Source: JACVRW01 sp963728155 (GTDB lineage Bacteria > Actinomycetota > Thermoleophilia > Solirubrobacterales > Thermoleophilaceae). Taken from it: a DNA stretch of 64,000 nucleotides. The position numbers and the translations under genes were made by a program. Position 1 is the first letter of the stretch, and each line of letters starts with the position of its first letter. A model generated the notes under the pieces. That model worked only from the letters and a program-made list of their open reading frames with translations, had not been told where the DNA came from and ran no database searches. The stretch spans positions 53,683 to 117,682 of the forward strand of contig CAVSJF010000025.1 in the NCBI GenBank assembly GCA_963728155.1. Direction: 5' to 3'. Below are positions 39,878-48,343 of the stretch, piece by piece.

Positions 39878-40351
39878 TCAGTAACGCTCGGAGAGCGCCC
39901 GCTGCATCTCGCGCTTCTGCTCGCGGTCCTTGAGCGCGCGCCGCTTGTCGTACAGGTCCTTGCCTTGCGCCACGGCGAGCTCCACCTTGGCCCGCGACCC
40001 GCTGAAGTAGACGCGAGTGGGCACGAGCGTGAAGCCCTTCTCCGCCGTCTTGCCGATCAGGCGCTCGATCTCGCGCCGGTGAAGCAGCAGCTTGCGCGGG
40101 CGCTCGGGATCGTGGCCGTCGCGCGCGGGCTCGTAGGGCGCGATGTGCATGTTCTGCAGCCAGACCTCGCCGTCCCTCACCTCGGCGTAGGCGTCCTTGA
40201 GCTGGACCGAGCCGCTGCGCAGCGACTTGACCTCCGAACCGCGCAGCTCGATGCCGCACTCGATTCGCTCCAGCAGGTTGAAGCGAAAGCCGGCCTTGCG
40301 GTTGGTCGCCACGTCGCCCGCGGCGGCCTTGCGCTTTCTCTTCTTGGCCAT
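39878..40351 (-). CDS. smpB: SsrA-binding protein SmpB
   Basis: 157-residue partner of tmRNA, required for delivering alanyl-tmRNA to stalled ribosomes. Signatures: NRKAGFRFNLLERIECGIEL, GSEVKSLRSGSVQLKDAYAEV, NMHIAPYEPARDGHDPERPR, KLLLHRREIERLIGK and the C-terminal basic tail KDLYDKRRALKDREQKREM that mimics mRNA in the decoding path. Starts 2 bp after the RNase R stop, so the two are co-transcribed; ssrA lies 5 kb away on the same strand. Confidence 0.96.
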   Translation of the reverse strand: MAKKRKRKAAAGDVATNRKAGFRFNLLERIECGIELRGSEVKSLRSGSVQLKDAYAEVRDGEVWLQNMHIAPYEPARDGHDPERPRKLLLHRREIERLIGKTAEKGFTLVPTRVYFSGSRAKVELAVAQGKDLYDKRRALKDREQKREMQRALSERY

Positions 40352-40353
40352 CC

Positions 40354-42060
40354 CTACGAGTATGACTCGGCCGGGGAGAGGTCGACGCGGCCGCGTGCCG
40401 TCTCCACGCGGTCCACCGTCACCTTCACCCGGTCGCCCAGCCGCAGCTGCTTCTCGCCGGCCACGAGGGCGGTGTTCACCTCGTTGAGCTCCCACCAGCC
40501 GCGCATGCGCCGCGCGGGCAACAGGCCCTCGAAGCCCTCCTCGCCGAAGCGCACGAAGGCGCCCTTCTCGATCAGGCCCATCACCTCGCCCTCCCATACG
40601 GGCGGCACTGAGGGATCGGTCTCGGCCAGCCGGCGCTCGAGCAGGAAGGCCAGGCAGATGTCGTCGGCGGCGCGCTCGACCTGCATCGCGGCGCGCTCGG
40701 CCGCCGAGCACAGCACGCCGGTCTCGTCGAGCTCGTGCGCGGGCGCCGCGCTGTGGTCGAGACCCAGACCCTGCAGCAGCGCCCGGTGGGCCACCACATC
40801 GGGGTAGCGGCGGATCGGCGAGGTGAAGTGGCAGTAGCGCGGGCTGGCCAGGCCGGCGTGGCCGAGGTTGCGCGGGGTGTAGAAGGCCTGCTTGAGGGCG
40901 CGCAGCACGAGGATGCCTATCGCTCGCCGTCCCTTCGATTCACGGGCCACGATCCTCGAGATCTGCGACACCATGTCGGCGGCCTGCTGGGGCGTCATGT
41001 TCTTCGGCGCCGGGGGCGTCGAGATGTCGAGGCTGGCCAGTTGCTCGATCAAGAACTCCACCGCGGTCGCCTCCGGGCGCTCGTGGACGCGGTACAGCGT
41101 GGGCAGCCGGTGGTCCGCGAGATAGCCCGCCACCTGCTCGTTGGCCAGGATCATCAGCTGCTCGATCAACCGGTGGGACTCGGTCTGGGCCTCGTAGCGC
41201 ACGCCGGTCACAAAGCCCTCGGAGTCGAACTCGAAGGCCGGCTCAGCGGAGCCGATCTCGACCGCGTCGCGCTTCTCCCGGAGCGCGCGCGACACCTCGC
41301 GCGCGGCCTCGAGGGGCGCGGCCCAGGGCTCCTCGGCCCTCTCCTCGCCCGCGAAGATCCTGTCCACCTCGCCGTAGGTCAGGCGGCGGTCGCTGCGCAC
41401 GCGCGAGCGGTGAAAGGAGACGTTGCGGGCCTCGGTGCCGTGCATCTCCATCTCGACCGTCACCGCCAGCTTCTCCTCACCCGGGCGCAGGGAGCAGGCG
41501 CGGTTGGAGAGCGCCTCCGGCAACATCGGCTCGACTGCGCCCGGCACGTAGACGCTCGTGGCGCGCCTCAGCGCCTCGCGCTCCAGCGGGCCACCGGGAC
41601 GAAGGTAGGCGCTGACGTCGGCGATGTGAACCCAGACCCGCGTGTGGCCGTCCTCGCGACGAGCGGAGATCGCGTCGTCGAAGTCCTGGGCGTCGTCGGG
41701 GTCGATGGTGAAGGTGGGCAGAGCGGTGAGGTCGGCGCGCGAGCCCTCGTTCGGCGGGGCCTCGGCCTCGCCGGCGGCGGCGCGCGGGTAGCTGCGGTAG
41801 AGGCCGCGATCGAGCATCAGGCCCTCGAGCACGTCGCGGGCCACGTCGGGCCGGCCGAGGCAGCGGATCACCCGGGCGCCGCGCTTGCCCGATCCGATCA
41901 GGGCCAGATCGCCAACATCAGCGCCGGCGCGGTCGACCGCCACGCGCGGGCCGCGGCCGAACAGGGGCTCGCCGACGAGGAAACGGCCCTGCTTCTCGAG
42001 CACGGCCACGAGCGGAGCGTCCAGCCGCTGCGCCGGCCGGCCGCGGACGGAGGAGCTCAA
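40354..42060 (-). CDS. rnr: Ribonuclease R-family exoribonuclease (RNB domain)
   Basis: 568-residue 3'-5' exoribonuclease of the RNase II/R family. The RNB domain shows the catalytic aspartates in TIDPDDAQDFDDAISARRED, HIADVSAYLRPG, LPEALSNRACSLRPGEE and HFTSPIRRYPDVVAHR; a C-terminal S1 domain follows (GEVMGLIEKGAFVRFGEEGF). It is shorter than E. coli RNase R because the N-terminal cold-shock and basic extensions are reduced. TTG start overlaps the CtpA stop (TTGA). Adjacent smpB fits RNase R's role in degrading non-stop mRNA during trans-translation. Confidence 0.93.
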   Translation of the reverse strand: MSSSVRGRPAQRLDAPLVAVLEKQGRFLVGEPLFGRGPRVAVDRAGADVGDLALIGSGKRGARVIRCLGRPDVARDVLEGLMLDRGLYRSYPRAAAGEAEAPPNEGSRADLTALPTFTIDPDDAQDFDDAISARREDGHTRVWVHIADVSAYLRPGGPLEREALRRATSVYVPGAVEPMLPEALSNRACSLRPGEEKLAVTVEMEMHGTEARNVSFHRSRVRSDRRLTYGEVDRIFAGEERAEEPWAAPLEAAREVSRALREKRDAVEIGSAEPAFEFDSEGFVTGVRYEAQTESHRLIEQLMILANEQVAGYLADHRLPTLYRVHERPEATAVEFLIEQLASLDISTPPAPKNMTPQQAADMVSQISRIVARESKGRRAIGILVLRALKQAFYTPRNLGHAGLASPRYCHFTSPIRRYPDVVAHRALLQGLGLDHSAAPAHELDETGVLCSAAERAAMQVERAADDICLAFLLERRLAETDPSVPPVWEGEVMGLIEKGAFVRFGEEGFEGLLPARRMRGWWELNEVNTALVAGEKQLRLGDRVKVTVDRVETARGRVDLSPAESYS

Positions 42061-43223
42061 CGGGACTCGTCGACCAGGGTGTCGAGCGCGACCGGCAGAG
42101 CCTCGTCGCGCTTGGTGTCGGGGTTGTCCCGGGCCCTGACCTCTGGCTTGAGGCCGCCCTTGCCGATCGTCTTGCCGCCCGGGAGGTAGTAGTTGGCCAC
42201 CGTGAGATCGAGGTAGCCACCGTTGGAGAGCGGCTCGACCTCCTGCACCAGACCCTTCCCGAAGGTGTTCGTCCCCACCACCGTGGCCCGGTCTGTGTCG
42301 CGCAGGGCGCCGGTCACGATCTCCGAGGCGCTGGCGCTGCCGCCGTCCACCAGCACCACCACCGGCACGCCGGCGTCGATGGCGTCACCGTCGGCGTCCT
42401 CGCTGCGCTCGGGGCGCGAGCGCCCGCGCACCGACACGATCTTGCCGTCCTCGATGAAGATGCTCGACACCAGCACGGCCTCGGACAACAGCCCGCCGCC
42501 GTTGCCGCGCAGGTCGAGGACGATGCCCTCGGCGCCGCGCTTGAGCTGCTTGTCGATCTCCTTTCGGAGCACCCCGTGGGCGCCGGAGGAAAAGCCGCGC
42601 AGCTCGACCACCGCCAGCTTGCGGCCGTCGCGCTCGACCATGCGGCCCTCGACGATCGGGACCTCGATCTTCTCGCGCTTGACCTGGACCGCGCGGGCGC
42701 CCTCGGCACCGGGTGAGAACACCTCGAGCTTCACACTGGTGCCCGCCGGGCCCTTGATGCGCCCGGTGGCCAGCGTGCTGCTGAGGCCCGCGATCGAACG
42801 TCCGTCGACCGAGAGGATCACGTCGCCCTTCTGGATGCCCGCCGCCGCGGCGGGGGCGCCCTCGAACGCCTCGAGCACCCGCAGCCCGCGGTCGTCCTTC
42901 TCCACGGTCATGCCGACGCCCTCGAACTCACCGGTCACCGCCTCCTGGAAGGCGCTGGCCTCCCGCGGCGATATGTAGGCCGAGTAGGGGTCCTCCAGCG
43001 AGTCGACGATGCCCTTGAGCGACGCGTCGTCGATCTTCGACTCGTCGACCGGCTTGTAGAAGTTGTCCTCGATCGTCTCCACGATCTCCGATCGCAGGGC
43101 GCGATCCTGCTCCACCAGCGCGTCGCGGGCAAACCCGGGCAGCAGCTCGGGATGGCCCCCGAGGAAGATGCCGAGGGTCAGAACGACCAGCGCACTGATA
43201 AGGACTACGAAACCGTTTCGCAC
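42057..43223 (-). CDS. ctpA: Carboxy-terminal processing peptidase (S41, PDZ)
   Basis: 388-residue membrane-anchored protease. N-terminal hydrophobic anchor (about 4-22), a PDZ domain (GVGMTVEKDDRGLRVLEAFE; AAAAGIQKGDVILSVDGRSI), and the S41 catalytic core with Ser298 in VDGGSASASEIVTG and Lys323 in TNTFGKGLVQ. Acts outside the membrane on C-terminal tails of envelope proteins. Located after ftsE-ftsX as in many Gram-positive genomes and overlapping the rnr start. Confidence 0.94.
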   Translation of the reverse strand: MRNGFVVLISALVVLTLGIFLGGHPELLPGFARDALVEQDRALRSEIVETIEDNFYKPVDESKIDDASLKGIVDSLEDPYSAYISPREASAFQEAVTGEFEGVGMTVEKDDRGLRVLEAFEGAPAAAAGIQKGDVILSVDGRSIAGLSSTLATGRIKGPAGTSVKLEVFSPGAEGARAVQVKREKIEVPIVEGRMVERDGRKLAVVELRGFSSGAHGVLRKEIDKQLKRGAEGIVLDLRGNGGGLLSEAVLVSSIFIEDGKIVSVRGRSRPERSEDADGDAIDAGVPVVVLVDGGSASASEIVTGALRDTDRATVVGTNTFGKGLVQEVEPLSNGGYLDLTVANYYLPGGKTIGKGGLKPEVRARDNPDTKRDEALPVALDTLVDESR

Positions 43224-43257
43224 CGAAGAGAGGGTAGAGGCGCCCCCCTAAGGGCCG

Positions 43258-44139
43258 TTAAACCCTCAGGAAGCGACGCAGCGTGATGCCGCTGCCCAGC
43301 GCCGACACCGCGACGCAGGCCGCCATCAGCACGATCACGAGCAGCGGGAAGTCGATGGTCTCGGGTGCGGCCAGCAGGGCAAATCGCTCCGAGAGGGGAT
43401 CGATGAAGGTCTCCTTGGCGATCGTCAGAAGCAGGACCGCGAGCACGCCGCCGAAGAAGCCGACGATCACGCCCTCGATCACGAACGGCCAGCGGATGAA
43501 CCAGTTCGTGGCGCCCACCAGCTTCATGACCTCGACCTCGCGCCGGCGCGCGAACACCGACAGGCGGATGGTGTTGGCGATAAGAGCTATCGAGGCGAAC
43601 ACGAGCAGAATCGCGAGCCCGGCCGTGAGGGCCTTGACCAGCCCGGTGGCGGACAGGATCTCCTCGGTGTCCTGCTCGCGATCGCGCACCTCGTCGATCG
43701 CGGCCAGCCCGGAGCCGTCGAGGCGACTGACGATCACGCCGAGCTTGTCCGGGTCCTCCGGGACCACGCGGAAGGAAGCCGGTAGGGGGTTGGAGCCGAG
43801 CAGCTCCGCCCCCTCGCGGAAGGCCTGCGGGTTCTTCTCCTGAGCGCGCGCGAGGGCCTCGCCCTTGGAGATGAACTCCACCGACTTGACGTTGGTGGTG
43901 CCCGCGATCGCGCTCTCGAGCTCGGATATGTCCTTCTGGGTGGCCGACTCGGCCACGTACACGTCGACCGCCACCCGGCTGCGAACCTCGTTGGCCGTGC
44001 CGGTGGTGGCCTGCACGATGGGGATGAACACACCCAGCACGAGGGCGGTGAGGAGAACGGTGAGCAGCGCCGCCAGAGCCGGAGCGGAGCTTCGCCGCAG
44101 GCCGCGGAGTGCCTCTCGCATGAAGAAACCGAAGCGCAT
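43258..44139 (-). CDS. ftsX: Cell division protein FtsX
   Basis: 293-residue membrane subunit of the FtsEX ABC-type complex that activates peptidoglycan hydrolases at the division site. Four membrane helices: one near 20-45 (ALAALLTVLLTALVLGVFIP), an extracellular domain (about 50-165; VDVYVAESATQKDISELES), then three helices with the cytosolic ARRREVEVMKLVGATNWFIR coupling motif and the C-terminal SGITLRRFLRV. Starts 8 bp after ftsE. Confidence 0.95.
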   Translation of the reverse strand: MRFGFFMREALRGLRRSSAPALAALLTVLLTALVLGVFIPIVQATTGTANEVRSRVAVDVYVAESATQKDISELESAIAGTTNVKSVEFISKGEALARAQEKNPQAFREGAELLGSNPLPASFRVVPEDPDKLGVIVSRLDGSGLAAIDEVRDREQDTEEILSATGLVKALTAGLAILLVFASIALIANTIRLSVFARRREVEVMKLVGATNWFIRWPFVIEGVIVGFFGGVLAVLLLTIAKETFIDPLSERFALLAAPETIDFPLLVIVLMAACVAVSALGSGITLRRFLRV

Positions 44140-44146
44140 CGGAGCC

Positions 44147-44980
44147 CTAGTTGGGGTGGCCCTCGACGCCCACGCCCAGCTCGCCGCGTAGGCGGATGGC
44201 GAACTCGGTGGTGGACTCGTCGGGGCGGTAGAGGCCGGACTGCTGGTCGCGGATGATGCGCCCCTCGCGCAGCTCGACCACGCGCCGGCGCATCTTGTCG
44301 ACCATCTCCTTGTCGTGGGTGGCCACGACGACGGTGGTGCCGGTGCGGTTGATGCGGTAGATCAGCTGCATGATCCCGATCGAGGTCTCGGGATCGAGGT
44401 TGCCGGTGGGCTCGTCGGCCAGCAGCAGCGGCGGGTGGTTGACGAAGGCGCGGGCGATCGAGACGCGCTGCTGCTCTCCGCCGGAGAGCTCGTCGGGAAA
44501 GTTGTGGAGCTTGGTGGACAGGCCCACCAGGCGCAGGATGTCCGGCACCTTGCGGCGGATCTCCTGGCGCGACTCGCCGATCACCTGGAGCGAGTAGGCC
44601 ACGTTGTCGTACACCGTGCGGTTGGGCAGCAGCTTGTAGTCCTGGAAGACCACGCCGATGTTGCGGCGCAGGTGAGGCACGCGATTGCGCGGCATGTCGC
44701 TGAGCGTGCGCCCGGCGATCTCGATCTCGCCCTTGCTCGGCTCGAGCTCCTTCATCAGCAGCCGGATACAGGTCGACTTGCCGCAACCCGTGGGGCCCAC
44801 GAGGAACACGAACTCGCCGCGCCCGATCTTCAGCGAGGCGCCCTCCAAGCCGACCGAGCCGCCGTCGTAGATCTTGGTCACGTCGTCGAAGCTGACGACC
44901 GGCACTTCGACCGGCGGGGTCTGCTTGCGCGCGAAGCGCCTGGTCGGCTGGGTGTTGGCGGTGGTCATTGGGGGGTTCAT
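44147..44980 (-). CDS. ftsE: Cell division ATP-binding protein FtsE
   Basis: ATPase of the FtsEX complex. Walker A VGPTGCGKST, Q loop FQDYKLLPNRTVYDN, signature LSGGEQQRVSIARA, Walker B LLLADEPTGNLDPETS and switch His in VVVATHDKEMVD are complete. The protein of about 277 residues has a 28-residue N-terminal extension before the usual FtsE start and a 40-residue C-terminal tail. ATG 44980 or ATG 44968 is the start; neither has a clear Shine-Dalgarno. First gene of the ftsE-ftsX-ctpA-rnr-smpB run. Confidence 0.95.
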   Translation of the reverse strand: MNPPMTTANTQPTRRFARKQTPPVEVPVVSFDDVTKIYDGGSVGLEGASLKIGRGEFVFLVGPTGCGKSTCIRLLMKELEPSKGEIEIAGRTLSDMPRNRVPHLRRNIGVVFQDYKLLPNRTVYDNVAYSLQVIGESRQEIRRKVPDILRLVGLSTKLHNFPDELSGGEQQRVSIARAFVNHPPLLLADEPTGNLDPETSIGIMQLIYRINRTGTTVVVATHDKEMVDKMRRRVVELREGRIIRDQQSGLYRPDESTTEFAIRLRGELGVGVEGHPN

Positions 44981-45006
44981 ATCTAACGCATGGGCCGCCG
45001 GAACCC

Positions 45007-45753
45007 CTATGGGTGCAAGGGTTTCTGCACGCGCCAGCGCGTGAAGAGGTCTCCCCCACCCTCGGCCACCGACACCAGCGACAGCTGTGCCGGTTCCACT
45101 AGCTCGCGCCCGGCCACGATGGTCAGCGCCGCCTCTCCGCCGGCCAACTTGGGGTTGAGAGTGAGAAACAGCTCGTCGACCAGGCCCGCCGCGAGCAGGA
45201 ACGAGTTGAGCGTGGGCCCGCCCTCGCACAGCACCGAGCGGATGCGGTACTGCTCGCGCAGGCGCGCCATCAGCAGCGGCAGGTCGTCGCCCGTTCGCGC
45301 GTACCCGACCTGCTCGCCCAGCCCGGGGACCACCTCGTCCGAGGCGGTGGCGATCAGCACCCGCTGCTCGTGCTCGTTGAGTAGCGGCAGGTCGGCCGGC
45401 AGGTTCAGGCGGCCGCTCACGAGCACGGCCAGCGGGTCGCGCTCAAGCCCCTCGCTCTCGCGCTTGTCGCGCAGATCGCCGGACTTGGCCATTCGCCCGT
45501 AGCGCTCGGTGCGGGCCGTGCCCGCCCCCACCATCACCGCGTCGGCCTGGGTGCGCAGGTGATGGAAGAGCTCGCGGTCGACCTCGGTGGAGAGGCCCTT
45601 CGTGCGCCAGTCGAGAGTGGCCCTGCCGTCGAGGGTCGAGACCATGTTCAGGGCCAGGTAGGGCCGCTCGGGCGGCGCGTTGTCGCCCAGGCGCAGTCCG
45701 GAGGCGAACTCCGCCGGTGAAGTGCGCCGCCGTTCGGGAAAGAGCAACTCCAT
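45007..45753 (-). CDS. RibD C-terminal/dihydrofolate-reductase-fold protein
   Basis: 248-residue NADPH-dependent reductase-like protein with the fold shared by RibD C-terminal domain and DHFR. Key blocks: RPYLALNMVSTLDGRATLDWRTKGLS, DAVMVGAGTARTERYG, RIRSVLCEGGPTLNSFLLAAGLVDELFLTLNPKLAGG. It lacks a deaminase domain, so it may be a stand-alone pyrimidine reductase of riboflavin synthesis or a related reductase. It ends 26 bp before the ftsE start on the same strand. Confidence 0.88.
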   Translation of the reverse strand: MELLFPERRRTSPAEFASGLRLGDNAPPERPYLALNMVSTLDGRATLDWRTKGLSTEVDRELFHHLRTQADAVMVGAGTARTERYGRMAKSGDLRDKRESEGLERDPLAVLVSGRLNLPADLPLLNEHEQRVLIATASDEVVPGLGEQVGYARTGDDLPLLMARLREQYRIRSVLCEGGPTLNSFLLAAGLVDELFLTLNPKLAGGEAALTIVAGRELVEPAQLSLVSVAEGGGDLFTRWRVQKPLHP

Positions 45754-45826
45754 CTGTGTCGGACATTGTGCCCGTCAGGCGACCCGCAGCTAAGTGATCG
45801 TCCCATTTGTGCCGAGCGATCATCGG

Positions 45827-46594
45827 ATGAGACCCTCAGTACTCGCCGGCCTCCTCACCGCCCTGCTCGTCCTGTCGGCACCGGCCGGCGCCGCGGCGCG
45901 CGATCGCGACCACGACCGCCTTCCCGATCGCTGGGAGAAACGACACGGACTGTCATCGAAGGCCAAGAGCGCCGCCGCCGACCCCGACCGCGACCGCGTC
46001 GACAACCTGAATGAACACCGGGAGGGAACGCACCCGCGCGATCGCGACTCCGACGACGACGGCCGTCCCGACGGCCGCGAGGACAGCGATCGCGACAAGC
46101 TCGACAACGCTGCCGAGGACCAGACCGGGAACGATCCTCGCGACCGCGACAGCGACGACGATGGGATCAGCGACGGCCGGGAGCAGGCCGGCGTGGTGGC
46201 CTCCTTCGACGGTGAGCAGCTGGTGATCAGCCTGGCGCGCGGGGGAAGCGTGACCGGCCTGGTGGACGAGGACACCGAGCTGCTCTGCGAGTCCGAAGGG
46301 GAGGCCGAGGCGGAGTGGGCGAAGTCCGCGCACGGCCGTACTGCCGGCCTGTTGAGCGACGACGGCGATCCGGAGGACGAGGACGAATTCGGCGTCGACG
46401 CGGACGAGGAAGACGACTCCGCGGAGGGCGACGAGGACGAGTTCGGCGACGAGGACGAAGAGGAAGTGGACGAGGAGGCCGACGAGGACGCCTGCCCGCT
46501 CGATCGCCTCGAGGTCGGCGCGCGGGTGCACGAAGCGGAGCTGGACATCGACGCCGACGGCGCGTACTTCATCGCCGTCGAGCTGCTGCTCTAG
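45827..46594 (+). CDS. Secreted acidic protein with thrombospondin type 3-like Ca-binding repeats
   Basis: About 255 residues from ATG 45827, chosen because it starts the signal peptide (Leu/Ala-rich, cleaved after GAAA). The mature N-terminal third has repeats of the DxDxDG calcium-binding type: DRDHDRLPDRWE, DPDRDRVDNLNE, DSDDDGRPDG, DSDRDKLDNAAE and DSDDDGISDG. A middle beta-type region (VVASFDGEQLVISLARGG) precedes an extremely acidic Glu/Asp stretch (about 180-220) and a final VGARVHEAELDIDADG segment. Extracellular calcium-stabilised adhesion or structural role is likely; no enzymatic motif. Convergent with nadA (4-bp overlap). Confidence 0.8.
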   Translation: MRPSVLAGLLTALLVLSAPAGAAARDRDHDRLPDRWEKRHGLSSKAKSAAADPDRDRVDNLNEHREGTHPRDRDSDDDGRPDGREDSDRDKLDNAAEDQTGNDPRDRDSDDDGISDGREQAGVVASFDGEQLVISLARGGSVTGLVDEDTELLCESEGEAEAEWAKSAHGRTAGLLSDDGDPEDEDEFGVDADEEDDSAEGDEDEFGDEDEEEVDEEADEDACPLDRLEVGARVHEAELDIDADGAYFIAVELLL

Positions 46595-47604
46595 CTGATC
46601 GCCACCATGCGCTCGATGGGCACCCGGGCGCGCTCGGCCAGCTCGGGGTCGACCTTCACCTGCGGGCTCAGGTCACGCAGGGCGTCGCGCAGCTTGGGCA
46701 GCGTGATCATCTTCATGTAGCGGCAGGCGGCCTTGCGGTTGGCGGGGACGAAGCGCTTGCCGGGGTTCTCCTTGGCCAGCGGGTGCAGCATGCCGGTCTC
46801 GGTGGCCACGATGAAGGTGTCGGCGTCCGAGCTGCGGGCGAAGTCGAGCATGCCGCCCGTGGAGAGCATGTGCGTGCGCTCGGGATCGACGTCGCCTGAG
46901 GCCACGTACTCCATCACCTGGGTCGTGCAGCCGCATTCGGGGTGGATCATGAACTCGGCGCCCGGGTGCTCGCCGCGCACGGCGGTGATGTCGGCGGGGC
47001 GGATGCCGGCGTGCACGTGGCACTCGCCGTCCCAGACGTGCATCCGCCGCCCTGTCACGCGCTCGACGTAGGCGCCCAGCCACATGTCCGGCCCGAAGAG
47101 GATCTCCACGTCGTCGCCGCGCTCGCGGCGGATGTGCTCGACCACCTGCACGGCGTTCGACGACGTGCAGCAGTAGTCGGTCTCCGCCTTGACCTCGGCC
47201 GTGGTGTTCACGTACATCACCACCACCGCCCCGGGGTGCTCGGCCTTCCAGGCCCGCAGCTGCTCGGCGGTGATCGAATCGGCCAGCGAACAGCCGGCTC
47301 CAAGGTCGGGGAGCAGAACGGTCTTCCCCGGGCTGAGGATGGAGGCCGTCTCGGCCATGAAGTGCACGCCGCAGAAGGCGATCACGTCGGAATCGGTGGC
47401 CGCGGCCTGGCGTGACAGACCCAGCGAGTCTCCGACGAAGTGGGCCACGTCCTGGATCTCGGGCACCTGGTAGTTGTGGGCCAGGATCACCGCGTTGCGC
47501 TCCTGGGCCAGCGCCCGCACCTCCCCCTGGAGGCCGTCGATCTCCTCGGCGGCGAGGGGCGCCTCGCCGGGCGCGGGGAGTGTGGGAAGCTCGATCGGGT
47601 TCAT
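46591..47604 (-). CDS. nadA: Quinolinate synthase A
   Basis: 337-residue 4Fe-4S enzyme that condenses iminoaspartate with dihydroxyacetone phosphate to quinolinate in de novo NAD synthesis. Cluster cysteines appear in DLGAGCSLADSI, in the DYCCTSSNAVQVVEH segment and in HPECGCTTQVMEY; substrate motifs include NYQVPEIQDVAHFVGDSLGL, FCGVHFMAETAS and STGGMLDFARSSDA. Divergent from nrtR, with an NrtR-type palindrome 8-33 bp upstream of its start. The nadB partner is not in the window. Confidence 0.96.
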   Translation of the reverse strand: MNPIELPTLPAPGEAPLAAEEIDGLQGEVRALAQERNAVILAHNYQVPEIQDVAHFVGDSLGLSRQAAATDSDVIAFCGVHFMAETASILSPGKTVLLPDLGAGCSLADSITAEQLRAWKAEHPGAVVVMYVNTTAEVKAETDYCCTSSNAVQVVEHIRRERGDDVEILFGPDMWLGAYVERVTGRRMHVWDGECHVHAGIRPADITAVRGEHPGAEFMIHPECGCTTQVMEYVASGDVDPERTHMLSTGGMLDFARSSDADTFIVATETGMLHPLAKENPGKRFVPANRKAACRYMKMITLPKLRDALRDLSPQVKVDPELAERARVPIERMVAIS

Positions 47605-47612
47605 GAGAGAGA

Positions 47613-47637
47613 GGTTTTTGTTCTACAATCGAAAACC
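47613..47637. promoter_or_regulatory. NrtR-type operator between nadA and nrtR
   Basis: Imperfect palindrome: left arm GGTTTTTG (47613-47620), right arm CGAAAACC (47630-47637), matching at 7 of 8 positions, with a 9-bp centre TTCTACAAT. The centre contains TACAAT (47623-47628), which pairs with TTCATG (47600-47605) at 17-bp spacing as a possible nrtR promoter, so binding would block transcription of both nadA and nrtR. Confidence 0.7.
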
Positions 47638-47638
47638 G

Positions 47639-48343
47639 ATGCAAGAGAAGGATAGCACCCCTCCGTCCCACGTCACACTGGCCGTGGTGCTGCAGGTTCG
47701 AGAAGGCAGTTTGTGCGTGCTGCTGTGGGAGCGGGGCCGCCCGCCGTTCGAGGGGGCCTGGTCGCTGCCCGGCGGATATCTGCAGCGCGATCACACGCTG
47801 GCCGAGTCGATCCGTGCCCACCTCGCGCTCAAGGTCGACGTGGCCGAGCTCTCCTGGCTCGAGCAGCTGGAGACGCTGAGCGACCCCGACCGGCATCCCG
47901 GCGAGTGGCAGCTGGCCACCGCCTATCTGGGACTCGTCCCGCTCGGGCTCGATCCGGCCCTACCCCCCGACACGGCCTGGCATCCGGTCGACGGCCTCCC
48001 CACGCCGATGGCCTTCGACCACGGCTCGATCGTGCCATCGGGACGCGAGCGCCTGCGGGCCAAGCTCTCCTACACGAACATCGGCTTCGCGCTGGCCCCG
48101 GAGCGCTTCTCCTTCTCCGAGCTCAGCGGTATCTACTCGGCCGCGCTGGGCTACCCCGTCGACCCCACCAACCTGCGCCGGGTGCTCGAGCGCCGCGGGC
48201 TGCTGGAGGCCACGGGAGAGCGCCGCGCTCCGGGCCGCGAGGGAGGCCGGCCGGCGTCGCTGTACCGCTTCACCTCGCACGATCTCGAGGTGACGGACCC
48301 GTTCGCGGTGTTCAGGCCACCTCAGGGTCGAGCAGCAGGCTGA
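47639..48343 (+). CDS. nrtR: NrtR-type Nudix transcriptional regulator of NAD metabolism
   Basis: 234-residue regulator: an N-terminal Nudix-fold effector domain (about 10-140) and a C-terminal winged helix (about 150-230; FSFSELSGIYSAALGYPVDP, TNLRRVLERRGLLE, GGRPASLYRF). The Nudix box is degenerate (GGYLQRDHTLAESIRAHLAL lacks REUxEExGU), as expected for a ligand sensor of ADP-ribose or NAD derivatives rather than a hydrolase. ATG 47639 lies 2 bp after the palindrome. Sits between nadA and nadC, both divergently or convergently arranged, which supports NAD repressor function. Confidence 0.9.
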   Translation: MQEKDSTPPSHVTLAVVLQVREGSLCVLLWERGRPPFEGAWSLPGGYLQRDHTLAESIRAHLALKVDVAELSWLEQLETLSDPDRHPGEWQLATAYLGLVPLGLDPALPPDTAWHPVDGLPTPMAFDHGSIVPSGRERLRAKLSYTNIGFALAPERFSFSELSGIYSAALGYPVDPTNLRRVLERRGLLEATGERRAPGREGGRPASLYRFTSHDLEVTDPFAVFRPPQGRAAG

